Part shown: piece by piece, positions 47,585 to 59,488 of the stretch | Position numbering within the stretch: position 1 is the first letter of the stretch | Layout of the letters: the number at the start of each line of letters is the position of its first letter | From: Enoplosus armatus | Taxonomy: Eukaryota; Chordata; Actinopteri; Centrarchiformes; Enoplosidae | DNA: 64,000 nt | NCBI RefSeq assembly: GCF_043641665.1 | Contig: NC_092190.1 | Location: 14,568,048 to 14,632,047 of the forward strand | Reading direction: 5' to 3' | The notes under the pieces: generated by a model | Seen by the model: the letters and a program-made list of their open reading frames with translations, nothing else | Database searches by the model: none | Told to the model about the DNA's origin: nothing | Position numbers and translations under genes: made by a program

Positions 47585-47820
47585 GCAAAGAGACACAAAA
47601 TGACCACAGAAGACGCAGAAAACTACACAGAGACAGAAAACGACATCAAATTACCACAAAGATGAAAAATGACGACAAAGAGACACAAAACAACTACAAA
47701 ATTCGACCCCATTTGCTAAGCAGTGAATCACGATCAACTGCAGAAAAGAACTGAAATGTGGCTAAAGAGAACCAAAATGACCTAATAGAGGCAAAATGAC
47801 TACAAAGACACGCAAAATGT
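47585..47820. repeat. Degenerate minisatellite of 'gacacaaaatgactacaaa' units
   Basis: About ten diverged units of roughly 20 bases with the pattern agaCACAAAAtGAc(t)ACaaAg, interrupted near 47700-47740. I recall similar arrays in other teleost genomes. Confidence 0.65.
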
Positions 47821-49397
47821 CTCATAATCTGTCTATGGCTGTAGGCTTTTTGGAGTTACAAATAGTACCTATTTATGGATATTATTTCATATCAGAAAAC
47901 TTAAAGTAGTTTATAATTTGGCATTCCTTTATTACCCTGAATAAACAGTATTATTACTAATAATGTACATTTTATTATACTCTCGCAGCATATTTAAAAA
48001 ATGCAACAAAAGAGTGAGAGAGCAACGACTATAGGAAGTGTAGTGTGTGATGAAGGGGGTCAGGGGACACGGGGGGAGACAGCATTGTAGAGGTGGTAGT
48101 CAGAGCTAACCAGCCATGAGCAGGTACTGTCAGACTCTCTGTGTGGGAACTGTGACAGTCACTAGAAGCACATTTATGTCCCTTTGAGAGAGTTTCTGTG
48201 TGGGTACCTGTGTTGTAGCTGGACTAGCAGCTCCTCTACGAGAAGCTCTCCTGGTGTGTGTGTGTGTGGGGGGGGGGTCAGTACATCGCAGTAGCCCTGC
48301 TGTTTGTTCCAGGAACATCCAGATATGGTGTGATAGAGAAATAATATGCAAGGATTGTTTTCTCCACACCATTTCTCCCATGGTGGGAATTTCTCTTGAT
48401 ATATGTTGTTTTTGATATTCGCTCTCTGAGGCAGAAAATGTCGAAAGATACAGTCTTCTGACATTTACAGCATCTTGATGTGGAAGCAAAACTGTGCCAT
48501 TGCGCTTGTGAATATGTGTGTCCATGTGTGTTTACAGGTCGCGCTGTATTCAGTTCCAACTGTTCCAGGTTAGGTTCTCCACGTTGCCACGGCAACCAGT
48601 TTTGAGTGTTTTGCTTAGTTATAGGAGGAGAGCTCGAACATTGAAGGCTTTCAGAAAAAAAACCCAAAAGTCCTCCAGTGTTCATAACACCACGCAAGCT
48701 GCAACAAAAACTAAATACAAAAGTTGAGTTTACTGCAAGCAACACCCTGATATTCACCCTACAAGTGATCATTATAATGTCTTTTGATATCACTGTTAGA
48801 ATCCTATGATTACAGCTCAAATTTGTTATGAACTGCTGTCAGTTTGGAGACCCTGTAATTTCCACCCATTGCCCAAGAGAGTGGAGATTGCCTACCGGTT
48901 ATAGCTGCAAGCCCCAGTCTGCAGTCCAGCCATGTGTTGGTGGCTCACGCTATGGGCGGTGCAGTGGTCAGAGTGCTGATTTTATATGACAGTGAATACA
49001 TAGCCTAGTAAGGTGCCTCAATAAAAATGCCTGTGTAAATCTATCGCTTCACTGAAGCCCTCAAGTGCTCATTTTCTTTGTGGCAGGGAAAACTGCTGAG
49101 TGGGCTGTCCGTCCATGTCACAGCCGCAACCCTTTTGTGACCTTTCTTATTCATAAACCCACTCTGAGCCACCATTTCCATCCTTTTCCATATGTATGCA
49201 ACAGAAGCTGGGAACCCCCCCCCCAACAGAACAAGTCATCTACAGTAAGGTCCGCACACAGCTGAGCCTCCGACACAACCTGGAGCACAGTCTGACCATT
49301 GTGTTTCCTCTGTTTCACACTCTCTCTGACGGAAGAAGGAAGACATGGAGAGGACTTCCGAGTCAAAGACATGTGCATGTCCCGCTTATCCTGCTCA

Positions 49398-49478
49398 GTG
49401 TGTGTGTGTGCGTGTGTGCGTCTGTGTGCGTGCGTGTGTATGTGTGTGTGTGTGTGTGTGTGCGTGTGTGTGTGTGTC
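49398..49478. repeat. Long compound (GT)n/(CGTG) microsatellite
   Basis: About 80 bases of GT units interrupted by CGTG, CTGTG and TATG. It creates overlapping Cys/Val/Thr/His-rich open frames on both strands that are not genes. Confidence 0.95.
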
Positions 49479-50174
49479 TGCTCCTGTGTGGGGAGAAATG
49501 AGCACTGCTGATAGAGGGCAGCATTTCCTCCCCCTGTCAGGGAGGCTCTCTGGCTGGCTGTGTGAGGCTGCTGGTGGCTTGAAGTGGCTTTACCCCTCTC
49601 TCTGCAGACTGCGATGGGTCTGCTCGCAAACAGGAGGATTTCTGGCTGTGGATTTGAGACTGACAGAACCCTCACATCAACGCTTAATCTTACCTATCAA
49701 CTGATTTTATTCCCTCAACGAGTTTGTATCCTGACTTTCATCCAACCTCCTGACTGGTAGTTTGATATTAAAATGAAACGTATTAAAGGAATATCCCAAC
49801 ATTGAGCAGGATTCATTTCTAGAGTCACAGATAATGGCTTTAATATGACAGTTCAAATCATCTAAAGCATGGTTCACACACTCAAATTACCTGGGGACCA
49901 ACCTGGCCAGGTTGCCCTCTCCTAGGGAGATAGATGTTTTGATGTCAGGTGCACTGCGGTAAATCAGAGGTCTGTTGGTCATAGCTAAAGTGTTGATGTG
50001 AGTGTGTTATGTTTTATGCTCAGTTTTTTGCAGACTTATTAGAAAAATGATTACACTAAAATAGAAGACCATGGGAAAAAAATACAAAATCTATTCGCAG
50101 GCTAGATGTAACTATAACTCATAAAACATGTGGGGGCCTTGTGAAATTATCTTCTGGGTGTGATCTGTCCAGTA

Positions 50175-50335
50175 AATATGAAGCTACAACCAGCAGCCGG
50201 TTAGCTTAGCCTTAAGCTAAAATGTCATCAGTGTTAAGAGACTTTGTGACCTTTGGATACAGACAGACTAGCTCTCTCTCCCTGTTTCTAGTCTTTACGC
50301 TAAGCTGAGCTAACCGGCTGTAGCCTCATATTTAG
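50175..50335. repeat. Foldback teleost repeat
   Basis: 'Aaatatgaagctacaacc' and 'agccggttagcttagc' (50175-50211) recur as a reverse complement at about 50298-50335, where the plus strand reads 'gctaagctgagctaaccgg' and then 'ctgtagcctcatattt'. The loop holds 'ccctgtttctagtctttac'. The words match a common teleost repeat; both orientations are present here. Confidence 0.55.
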
Positions 50336-53300
50336 CGCACGTATATGAGAGTGGTATCGATCTTCTCATCCAATTTCAAGAAAGCAAATAAGTGAATAAT
50401 TGTGACTGATTTTGGTTCTATTTGTCAGGTGGATTAATTTTTTAAAATTGTACTCTTGTCATTTCTTTAAATTCTTAGATTAAATGTCCATCTATTAGTC
50501 CACAAGATCATTTTATAACCATCACCGCGTGCAGCCCTTCTTATGTTTTGCAGAGTGGAGCTGTGGCAGCGGTTGCAGGCTGCCCCTTTAGTTTCACCAG
50601 AAGTAGCGTTTAGTATTTGGCAGTTGTGATGTGCCATGAAGCCTGTTGTTTTACACAGCTGTGCTTGGTCCTGACTATGATTTGCTGAGCTCAGAGATGA
50701 GTCGGGTAATGTGGGCCAGGCAGGTGCTGGAGAGTAGGACGGCTCCATCTGCCTCCCTGCCAAGTGACCCAGCACATGCCAATGCCCGGTCAGTTGCAGC
50801 GTGAGAGAGAAAGACAGAGCATGTATGGGAAAGAGAGTGATAATGAGAGAGCAACGATAGAAAGGTAGAAAGAGAAGAATGGAGTTGTGGGGGGAAAGGG
50901 AGGACCCTGTGGGAGTACTTTTTTGATTTTATCACACCAAACGCCAGCTTGCAGGGAGAGCTGCGGTGTATTTTCACACAGCCGCTGCAGAGAGCTGCAC
51001 ACACAGGGGGGCCGTGAGCAGAATGTGAAAAAAACAGTTTGTAAATAATTGTCGTCTTGCTGACCCTTGTCTAATATTTCCCTGGAGGAGCAGAATATTT
51101 TATCGTGAAGTGTTCAATCTGTGTGTGTCTCACTAAACAGTATATACTCAGGGTTTTCCATGGGTGCTGCGGTAGCACTGCTCTACTGTACATGAGGAGC
51201 ACTATCCCAGTCCTGAGGTTTTTAAAGCTATTATGTTCCCATTTTAACTGCAATGAGTAAAACACTTCATGCAAAACTGACAAAATGTGTGCGCAAGTTG
51301 CTAGGATACCAGTCGATTGACTGATTGATTGGGTGTCTGTGTTTAGCATTGAGCTCCTGATATTTCTTGTTGCCATCTGTCTTCGGCGGTTGCCAACACT
51401 CTGGTTGGGCGGCCAGCAATGCAGCACCTCTGTCTCGCGCATGCAAACAACATTATGACACTGATTGATGAATCGCCCGTCCCTGTCAGGTTAAATGAAG
51501 CACACACTGACACTGATCCAATTAAAATTGAAGAGCGCCCCCAAAGCAGAGCACGATCTTGTTAAAAAACCCTAAAGGCAAAAAACACGGGGCATCTTCA
51601 GCTCACCAGGATAGTAAATATTTGATGCCGAAGCAGCCATGCATGAGTTCCTGTTGGAGGGTTGCAAAAGTTAATGAGGTCTTTGCCTGTTACGCATAGT
51701 GAGAACAAAACTGCCCACGTTTGCCGAACATCAACACACTCATTCTGTGCGTGTTCAGGTGATTTTCACTTTCATTAATGGTGAATTCCACAAGATGCAG
51801 CTGTACTCTAGGTCCCCTCCTCGCTCCAGGGACAGTCACACTCTCTTTCCACTGCAGCATTTGGTGCTTGTCTTCCCTCCACCCTCCTCCTCCTCCTCCC
51901 CCCATGTGCATGCTTTGTGTCAGCGTACCATGTCATGCGTACCACCTAGATCGCGTGCATTGTCTCTCACCGCTTTCCTCCCGCCTCACAATGTCACTGC
52001 TCCCCCTGGCACAGCGTAGCTGTGCAGAATGAAGCCGGCTATGTGTTAGCATGAGCGGGCGTAAATAGTGTACAACTCTACGTTATGTACCGTATGCTGA
52101 ATGTGAGCCGCCCTATCAGATAGTGTAACAGAGACAGGCAGTTTATTCTTAGTAGAGTTGTGGTTACCACTAGTGGAATTCTTCGACAACAGTAGACGTC
52201 TGTGTGTGCATGTGTCCATGTCATTGCAATGCGTGTGTGTGTGTTTGTACAGTGCCTCTGTGTTCCTGCCATTCCCCAAGCGGGAGGCAACAGTTCATTT
52301 CAGAGATGGTTGCTAAGATGGTTTTGTTTTAAGTGGTGTGAGGGGTGACTCAAGGCAGCCCGGTTTCCGGTCGCTTGACGTTGAGGGAGAATAAATTACA
52401 GAGATATAGAATGACAGGCTTCAAAGGCGAGCTTAACGTCAAAGAGACAGTGGTCGAGATGTGGAGCCACTGAAGATGATACATCGAATATGCTGCGCTT
52501 AAAGAAAAGTCTGATTGAACAGGACTTGTGTTTGTTCTTCCCTTCTGTCAACTGTAATTGTTGCACCCTTTGATGGATGCACGGCCACCTCAGGCATTTG
52601 TAGAGCACTTACAGTATCGCTACTTCCTCCCCATCATCGCGCATCATCAGAGCTGGCGTATCCTGGCGCTTGCGGCACATGATTCACAACCTAGGTCCAC
52701 ACACACACACACAGATGGGCTCTGATTTGATCAAACGTCAGCGCAAATACAAGAAATGCCACCAGACAAAACACAGCTCTGATTTGCTTTTCATACCACA
52801 GGCTTTTATTATTTTTTTTGCAGGCTCTTAGCATCGTTTTATAAAATGCAGTAAACTGCAGATGCTAACCTTTTCTACAGCAATTATGACGATTATGACG
52901 AACGATCTTATTACGGTTTTGTGTTTGTGATGTGCTCAGATCTGCCAGGCCTCCGCATGTCACTTTTCAGAGCAGTTGTTGTGGCTGCCTTAAAGAATGA
53001 GCGGCCAGGTTTTCAGGTCAGCCCTCACTCCTAACAGCCCTTTCAACTTAGACGGGGTGTTTGTTAAAGAGGGGAACCAGCCTCGTCTGTTTTCTGCCAG
53101 GAATGATGAAAGCAGCCGGCCTGTAAATGCTTGCAGATTTGTTTTGGTGTTTCGGTGTGGTGGAGAGTCGTAAGCCAGAGTATGGTTGGAAATAGTTGTT
53201 AAATTAGTGGACTGCACCCTTGAATATCCTGTCTAGCAAATCAGAGGCCGTCTCTCATTGTTATTAATCCTTTAATATGGAGCCACAAGTAGTACAGAGC

Positions 53301-54649
53301 AATACATTCAAAGTTATTTCTGAACTTCTGTTTGTCCTTCAGCAGAACTACTAAAAGGATTTGGGTGATTTTGGAGGTGATAAGAACTTGAGATTTCCAC
53401 CCTGACATGCCTTTTTTTGTTGTTTTTTTAGCTAACTGCTGTGTTTGTATGCTGCCGCATTCACATACTGTAGAATTTTGTCAGAAAATCAAACCTGGAA
53501 GACAAACAGTAAACAAACATAAACCATTACGGAGGCTGCAGCTTGTGCGAGTTGAAGAATCGCTCCGGCTTGGCAGACGTTTGGGCTCTACTGAGTGCCT
53601 TATAGTCACATATATAAGAGGTACCAACAAAAAAAAACAACCTTTTCCCTCAGGCTTTTTCTCAATCACCAATAATTCTCTCTCGCCTTCTCTGTCTCAC
53701 TTTAAATGCTGCCCACACAACAGCCATTTCCACCCGCTCCCCTCTGCTGTGGAGCTCCTGCTCTCCTAACTTGAGATATCGATGTCAACTCAGGATATTT
53801 ACTCAAGTATTTATCGCATATTGATCAGGGCTGACACTCCCGTGAGCATCTCCGATAATTGAATTAGTCTACATATTACATTCCCACACAGCACACCGGC
53901 ATCCTCCAAATCCAGCTACCACCCTCCTTATCCAGATCAGCCGATTCCCATTCCCAGCGCCCTCTTCTTGTTGAAACACACACAAATACACACACACAGC
54001 TCTGAATTTAAACCATCCTCAGCCCACTTCCTCTCAAGCCCACTGCCTCATTTCAGAGACTAGGTCAGGATTTGGAGCCATTTTAGCCGCAGGATTAAAG
54101 TCTGACAGGGATAATGCCACTTCAGCCACTTGTGAGTCACGTGAGGAGCACAATGTAATTAATGTATTGGAGGCCCTTATCCATTTGACTCCACCCACTG
54201 TAGGGCTGGACACCCATAATGGTTAAAAACTGCTCTTTTACAGACGGCGGTGAGGAAAACAGTAATGGTGATGGGTTTGTTTTTCCACCCTCACTTTTTG
54301 CACCCCTCTACTCTCTGCAGACAGTAAATATAATCCTGTCTCTCTGCTGCTTAGAACTGCCTATTGATGTAATTTTAACCTTAAACCCGTTTGTACTGTC
54401 CCCCCAACCCGCACAAGTGCGTCCTATATAGATAATCCCACCGCTTTGTTAATCTCTTGATGGCTTATCAGGGTTACCGCACTTTATTTACTTTACTACA
54501 CTTTACTCACTTGTGTAAACTTGCTGTTAGTCTGCAACTCAACAACGTATCTGTCCCTGCTTCTTTTTTCCTTCACTTGCACGCTCATTTTTAAGTTTTA
54601 GTGATGTTTAAATTTGCTTATGTAAAGCATCCAAATGCAATCAAAACAA

Positions 54650-54679
54650 TATATATATATATATATGTATGTATGTATG

Positions 54680-54721
<42 letters not shown>
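54650..54721. repeat. Compound (TA)n-(TGTA)n-(TA)n microsatellite
   Basis: A central run of GTAT units is flanked by pure AT runs, in all about 72 bases. Confidence 0.95.
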
Positions 54722-54723
<2 letters not shown>

Positions 54724-54803
54724 ACTGTTAATTTGTGGAGGATTTCTATTGTTTTTCACATGAATTATTCTCAACCATCAGGACACATTTAAATAAGCAC
54801 TTC

Positions 54804-55134
54804 AGGGCTGCAACTCACAATTATTTTCATTATCAATCTATCTGCCAATTATTTGAACTATTAGGTAATTATTTGGTGTGTAAAATGTCAGAAAATACTC
54901 CAGATCCCAAGGTGACATCTTTAGATTGTTCGTTTTGTTTGACCAATAGCAGATAAACCCAAAATATTCAATTTACAATGACATAAGACAAAAAAGCAGC
55001 AAATCTTCACATTCAAGAAGCTGGAACCAGCTATTGTTTTTGCTTGAAAAATGATTTAAGCACTTAGTTGATTATCAAAATTGTTGGCTATTCATTTTCT
55101 GTCAATAGATTAATTTACTTGTTTCAGCTCTAAA
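54804..55134. mobile_element. 'Cagggctgcaac...gtttcagctcta' teleost element, copy 1
   Basis: The ends are imperfect inverted repeats (AGGGCTGCAAC and GTTTCAGCTCT). Internal words 'aaaatgtcagaaaata', 'cccaaggtgacatctt' and 'gcagcaaatcttcacatt' match a repeat I know from percomorph genomes. A second diverged copy is at about 62566-62909. No coding capacity. Confidence 0.65.
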
Positions 55135-56222
55135 ATACTTAATAATTACTTAATACTTGTTGCATTTAAATAAATACTTTATTTAATATGGTTTGAGTAG
55201 AATTCAGACATTGCTACCTTTATTTTAATTAAATGTGTCCTTTATTTAACCAAGTAAAAGTTAAAGTAAAAGTCTGATTGAGATTAAAATAAATATATAG
55301 ATAAATACAAAAACATCAACAGGTTAGGACAACTGTCACATACAAGAGTATCAACTATTTTCCAAAACTATCTAAAATAAAGTAAAAACAATACATTTCA
55401 AAGCATGCACATAAAACAATCGTTCAGATCCGTTAAAATGTACTGAAATTAAACAAACACACAGCTTTTGTTAAACTTATGCTCAGTCACATGCATGTGT
55501 CAGGCAGTCTCTTCCGGCCCAGCACCGGCTCTCCACCCTGTGTTTGAGAAACGCAGCGTGTGTTGCACTGTTTCCAAAAGCTTTGTTCTGCCGCTGTTTG
55601 GAGAGCGACGACTCCTCGGTGACAGTGACGGCAGCTGTGACTGGCAGGGGTGTTTTGAAATGTGCTGCTTATTGACCAGGCTTGTCAGCGTTTCTGTTTC
55701 TCAGAGGATGAATCTTCACTCACCTCCCGCTAGTTACCGTACGTGTTTTCACTCTCTGTGAGGAACTTCCCCTGCAGACAGGGGGAGGGGAGAGAGGAGA
55801 GGTAGTGCGTTCGTGTGTGTGTGTGTGAACAAGTAAAGCTTGCTCTCCAGGGGGAGCTGGAGGGAGTAGTGGGACGGGTAGAGAGAGGGACGAGGAAAGA
55901 CAGACTTTAGACGAGCAGGAGACAGACAGAAAAGGAAAGCAGACAGGGAAACGGTTTGAGGGCTTGCGTAATGTTGAGTGGTGTGCGTGCGGTATTGATC
56001 CAGGTTAACCCTGCCGGGACCTACACCTATGGCAGGCGGGCTCAGCCTTCCAGCTACAGTGTAATACCTTATGGTGGGCAGATTAAGGGATGAGATCTAA
56101 GGAACAGGCTGCACAACTCAACATAAAGCAACAGAAGCAGCCATGAGGAGCAGCTAACAGCGGACCCACACTGCACCACCGCAGTATGAGCTGGTATCCA
56201 CCTGTCAGTAGCTCGTAGCACT

Positions 56223-56240
56223 GAGGTGTGTGTGTGTGAG
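56223..56240. repeat. Short (GT)n tract
   Basis: Seven or eight GT units followed by GA units; more (GT) tracts occur at 56329-56348 and 56811-56827. Confidence 0.85.
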
Positions 56241-59030
56241 AGAGAGGAAGACACAATTAATCAGTGTGTGCATGTAGAGAAGTGTAGGTACACCAGCCTG
56301 CTATACATTAGTGTGCGCTTGTGTTAGATGTGTGTGTGTGTGTGTGTGATTGCGTGTCAGTAGTGTCCCTGTAGGCTCTGCAGGCTGCGTGCCTGTCAGT
56401 GACAGTGCTGACTACGTGCTTTGTGACGGGGACTCGGAGGAGTCCTCAGTTAGCGAAGCAGCAGTGTAGAGGAGCAGGCAACCGTTTGATGTGTGCAGGA
56501 CAGGACAGAACAGTGTGGCACATGACTCTGCAAGTCCTCTTGAATCATCTTTTTGTTTATTATTCTTTTTTTTTCTCAGGCTGACGCTTGTGGCTCAGTG
56601 GCAAGGGAAGTGGTTTTAGCACTAATAGACTAACATGTGTAAATGTCGTAATTGCAGCTGATTGACTGACTGTTTGCTGCATTTTTGCATTTTGGATTAG
56701 ACATGTTTCTTGTCCATCACACTGATTTGCATATGTAAGGTTATTTATTCAGTTGTAGTTGTAAATACTACGTCTGTCTGGGGGCTGTTGGAAGGTCTTA
56801 TTGGTGCATATGTGTGTGTGTGTGTGTGGTAACCATTTCCCAGTCCCTCTCCACTCAAAAATGTGCTTATTGTTACTTCACGGTGATGATTGAGCTTCAC
56901 TGTGCAGAATGATGCATGTGCAGAGTGGCTGTTTTCACATTCATCTGCTGAAGACGGAGAGTTTCTCGGTTCTCACCATAAACATGACTTTAACCTTTAA
57001 CGTTTGCATGAGAACGATTTTGTGATGTCACAGCTAGTTTGGAAACCAGTCATGATCCAAAATGCAACTTAAACAACTTTGATGCTGGAAACTTGAAACA
57101 TCCAGTGCACACTTTGAAATGAACAATATATGCATCTTCATAGATTCTGGATTTGTCACTGAGGGAGAAGGTGGAGATGTAATTTTAATATCATTTTAAC
57201 TAATGAATTTAAGTTTTGGTGGAAAAACCATGTCACACACAAATTACTATTCAAAGCAGAGTGTCTTTATATATCTTAAAACATGTCTGCAGGGGACTTT
57301 TTAACTAAATATTTTAACTTCACAAAGATAAATTAAGATGTTTCTCTGAGTTTCAGTGCCATTTATTCCTGAGAAGATTTGTTTCCTCTGGTAAACAGTA
57401 ATGCTATGTTGTCCAGGGAGTAGTATCAGACTATCGCACTTCCTTCTCCCTTGAGAAGATCCACTACAGTTCTTGTTATCACCATTTATGAGCTTCCTAC
57501 TGCAGAGTAATTGACTGTTTCCTGCCTTCCAGCAACATACTGGCTGGAAGGATGTTCAGCAAAAACGTGTATTAAGATAAACGTGGGACAAGGATGCGTT
57601 TTTGCACCAAAATGTAAATGTCCAGGTTTGATTTAAAATGTGTGACTGCATGTTCAGAGCTGCATTGAGTCGCCGTGTCAGAGCAGCACAGTTTTTCATT
57701 TAAATAGAAATGCATTATGCCACAGTGATAACAGCGGAACATTTCAAAATACTCATTTCATTGGCTTAGTAGCCATGACGGGAGAAAATTTGTTTTGTGT
57801 CAGCTGGGCACCCTGTGGCATTTTAGCACTGACTGAAAATTAATTTGTGGTGATTACTGTACACCTGGGAACCGAAAATCATTTTATATCTGCAACAGTA
57901 TGCAAATAGCTTTGGACATTGCAAGAGAATGTCTGGATGTGTCCTATCTTATTGCAAATAGTTATATATGATTTTCTTCCTCATTTTTTTATTATATAAT
58001 CTGCACGTTTGAGCTGACGTGCAGAGAAAAAACCCTCTTCAAATGCCTCTATTGATACAGCTGATAATGGTCGAGGACTGTGTGAATCAGTGTAAACATT
58101 ACACTGCTGGAAGCCGTCTCTCATGCTTCATAGATCTCAAACATGAATGACTTGCTTCGCCTGAGTCATTGAAAATCTATTGAGTCATTTGTAATTATCC
58201 CCATCATGTGACACTGAATCCTTCCCTGATACAAGATAATAATCTACTTCAAATTTTCCTGCGTGCCAATAGACCTTGCCAATGAACTTTGTACCGCATG
58301 CAATGGATGAAGACACAACATGCAGTCCTTCCTTATTTACATCCTTCTATTAACCAGTTGCGCAAGTGTTGACAGCGAGAAGCAGACAAACGTCAACAGG
58401 AAGGCTGTGGCTTCCATTAGAGCAGCGTGCGTCTACCTGCCTTCCCTTCCTGGCCTGTGCCTCCCTGCCTGGGTGCCACAGAGAAAACTAATGCGTGAAG
58501 AGAAACAGGCAGGCAGGTAAGCGTGCTGAATTCTGATGAGTTCTCACCCGCCGAGGGCTGGGAGGGAAAACAGGAGCAGGCACCTGAGCGCTGCACGCTG
58601 AGATGAGATGGTTAGCAGCACCATGTAGCGGCAGCTTTGTTCGCGCCGCAGTATCAGTGTGAAACATGTGTGGTTAGGGAACAATGAAGAAGAGCAGATA
58701 CAATGCATGTTTTCTTAAGGGGGAGAAGTTTTTGATGAATGCAAATGAAAGCCTGGAGGAATAAAAGGATTTAATGAAACTAAATATCACCAGTAACAAT
58801 TATTGTTATTTTGGACATTTTAGTACATTATATGTATTCTTTTAGATGAACCAAGGACTGCCTGTTTGTTGTCTCAGTTATCTCTAAAACTTAAGGAGAG
58901 CGAAGCAATTTTCCACCAAACTGTCCCTGAAGGGTTTCCTTTGACCTCAAAAACAGCCGATATGACACTGTTTCTAGATTGTGGCACCCTTTGACACAGT
59001 GGTTAGGGAGATTATTAATTCATTTAGTTC

Positions 59031-59488
59031 AAGCTACAGTAGGCAATATTGTTGAATTATTATTTTGGTTGAAATAACAAATTTTGACCATTGCATGCCA
59101 CTAACAATATCTGATTGAAGGGCCCCTTTAAAAACAATGTGTGTCTGTGAGCACCTGCCCCCTTATATTCTTTGTATTTAGTCTTTTAAAGAACTGGACC
59201 CGGTCTGAAACAAACAACCAATCATGGTTAGCCAGCACGTAACTGGCCAATCACATTGACTCTGTACAAACAAGGGCTACACCTTCCACCTCCTGGATTG
59301 GAGTGTGAGTCAGAACGGTTGGAAGAGACGAATCAAAACACAGAACCCCTGATTACCCTGATTGGCTGTTTGATTCAGACCGGGTCCAGTTTTTTAACCT
59401 TCTATTAAAAATTGTCAGTGACATGCAATGGTCAGAATTAGTTATTTCAACCAAATTAATAATTCAATAGTATTGCCTACTGTAGCTT
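59031..59488. mobile_element. Long foldback (palindromic) MITE, about 458 bp
   Basis: Outer arms 59031-59097 and 59422-59488 are reverse complements over 67 bases with a few mismatches (AAGCTACAGTAGGCAATA ... TATTGCCTACTGTAGCTT). A second pair nests inside: CTGGACCCGGTCTGAA at about 59194 and its complement ending near 59390, each with a CCAATCA/TGATTGG word. No open frame of note. It reads as a non-autonomous DNA element able to form a large hairpin. Confidence 0.75.

Noticed and set aside
48278..48820. 180-codon minus-strand frame
   Set aside because: Three overlapping frames in the same place, no recognisable domain, and located in intron 2 of igf2bp2.
49151..49704. Overlapping long frames on both strands around 49.2-49.7 kb
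   Set aside because: Their length comes from the GT/CGTG microsatellite, giving Cys/Val and Thr/His runs.
58617..58640. Possible CTCF motif near 'accatgtagcggcagc'
   Set aside because: Too many mismatches to the core (the S and Y positions both fail).
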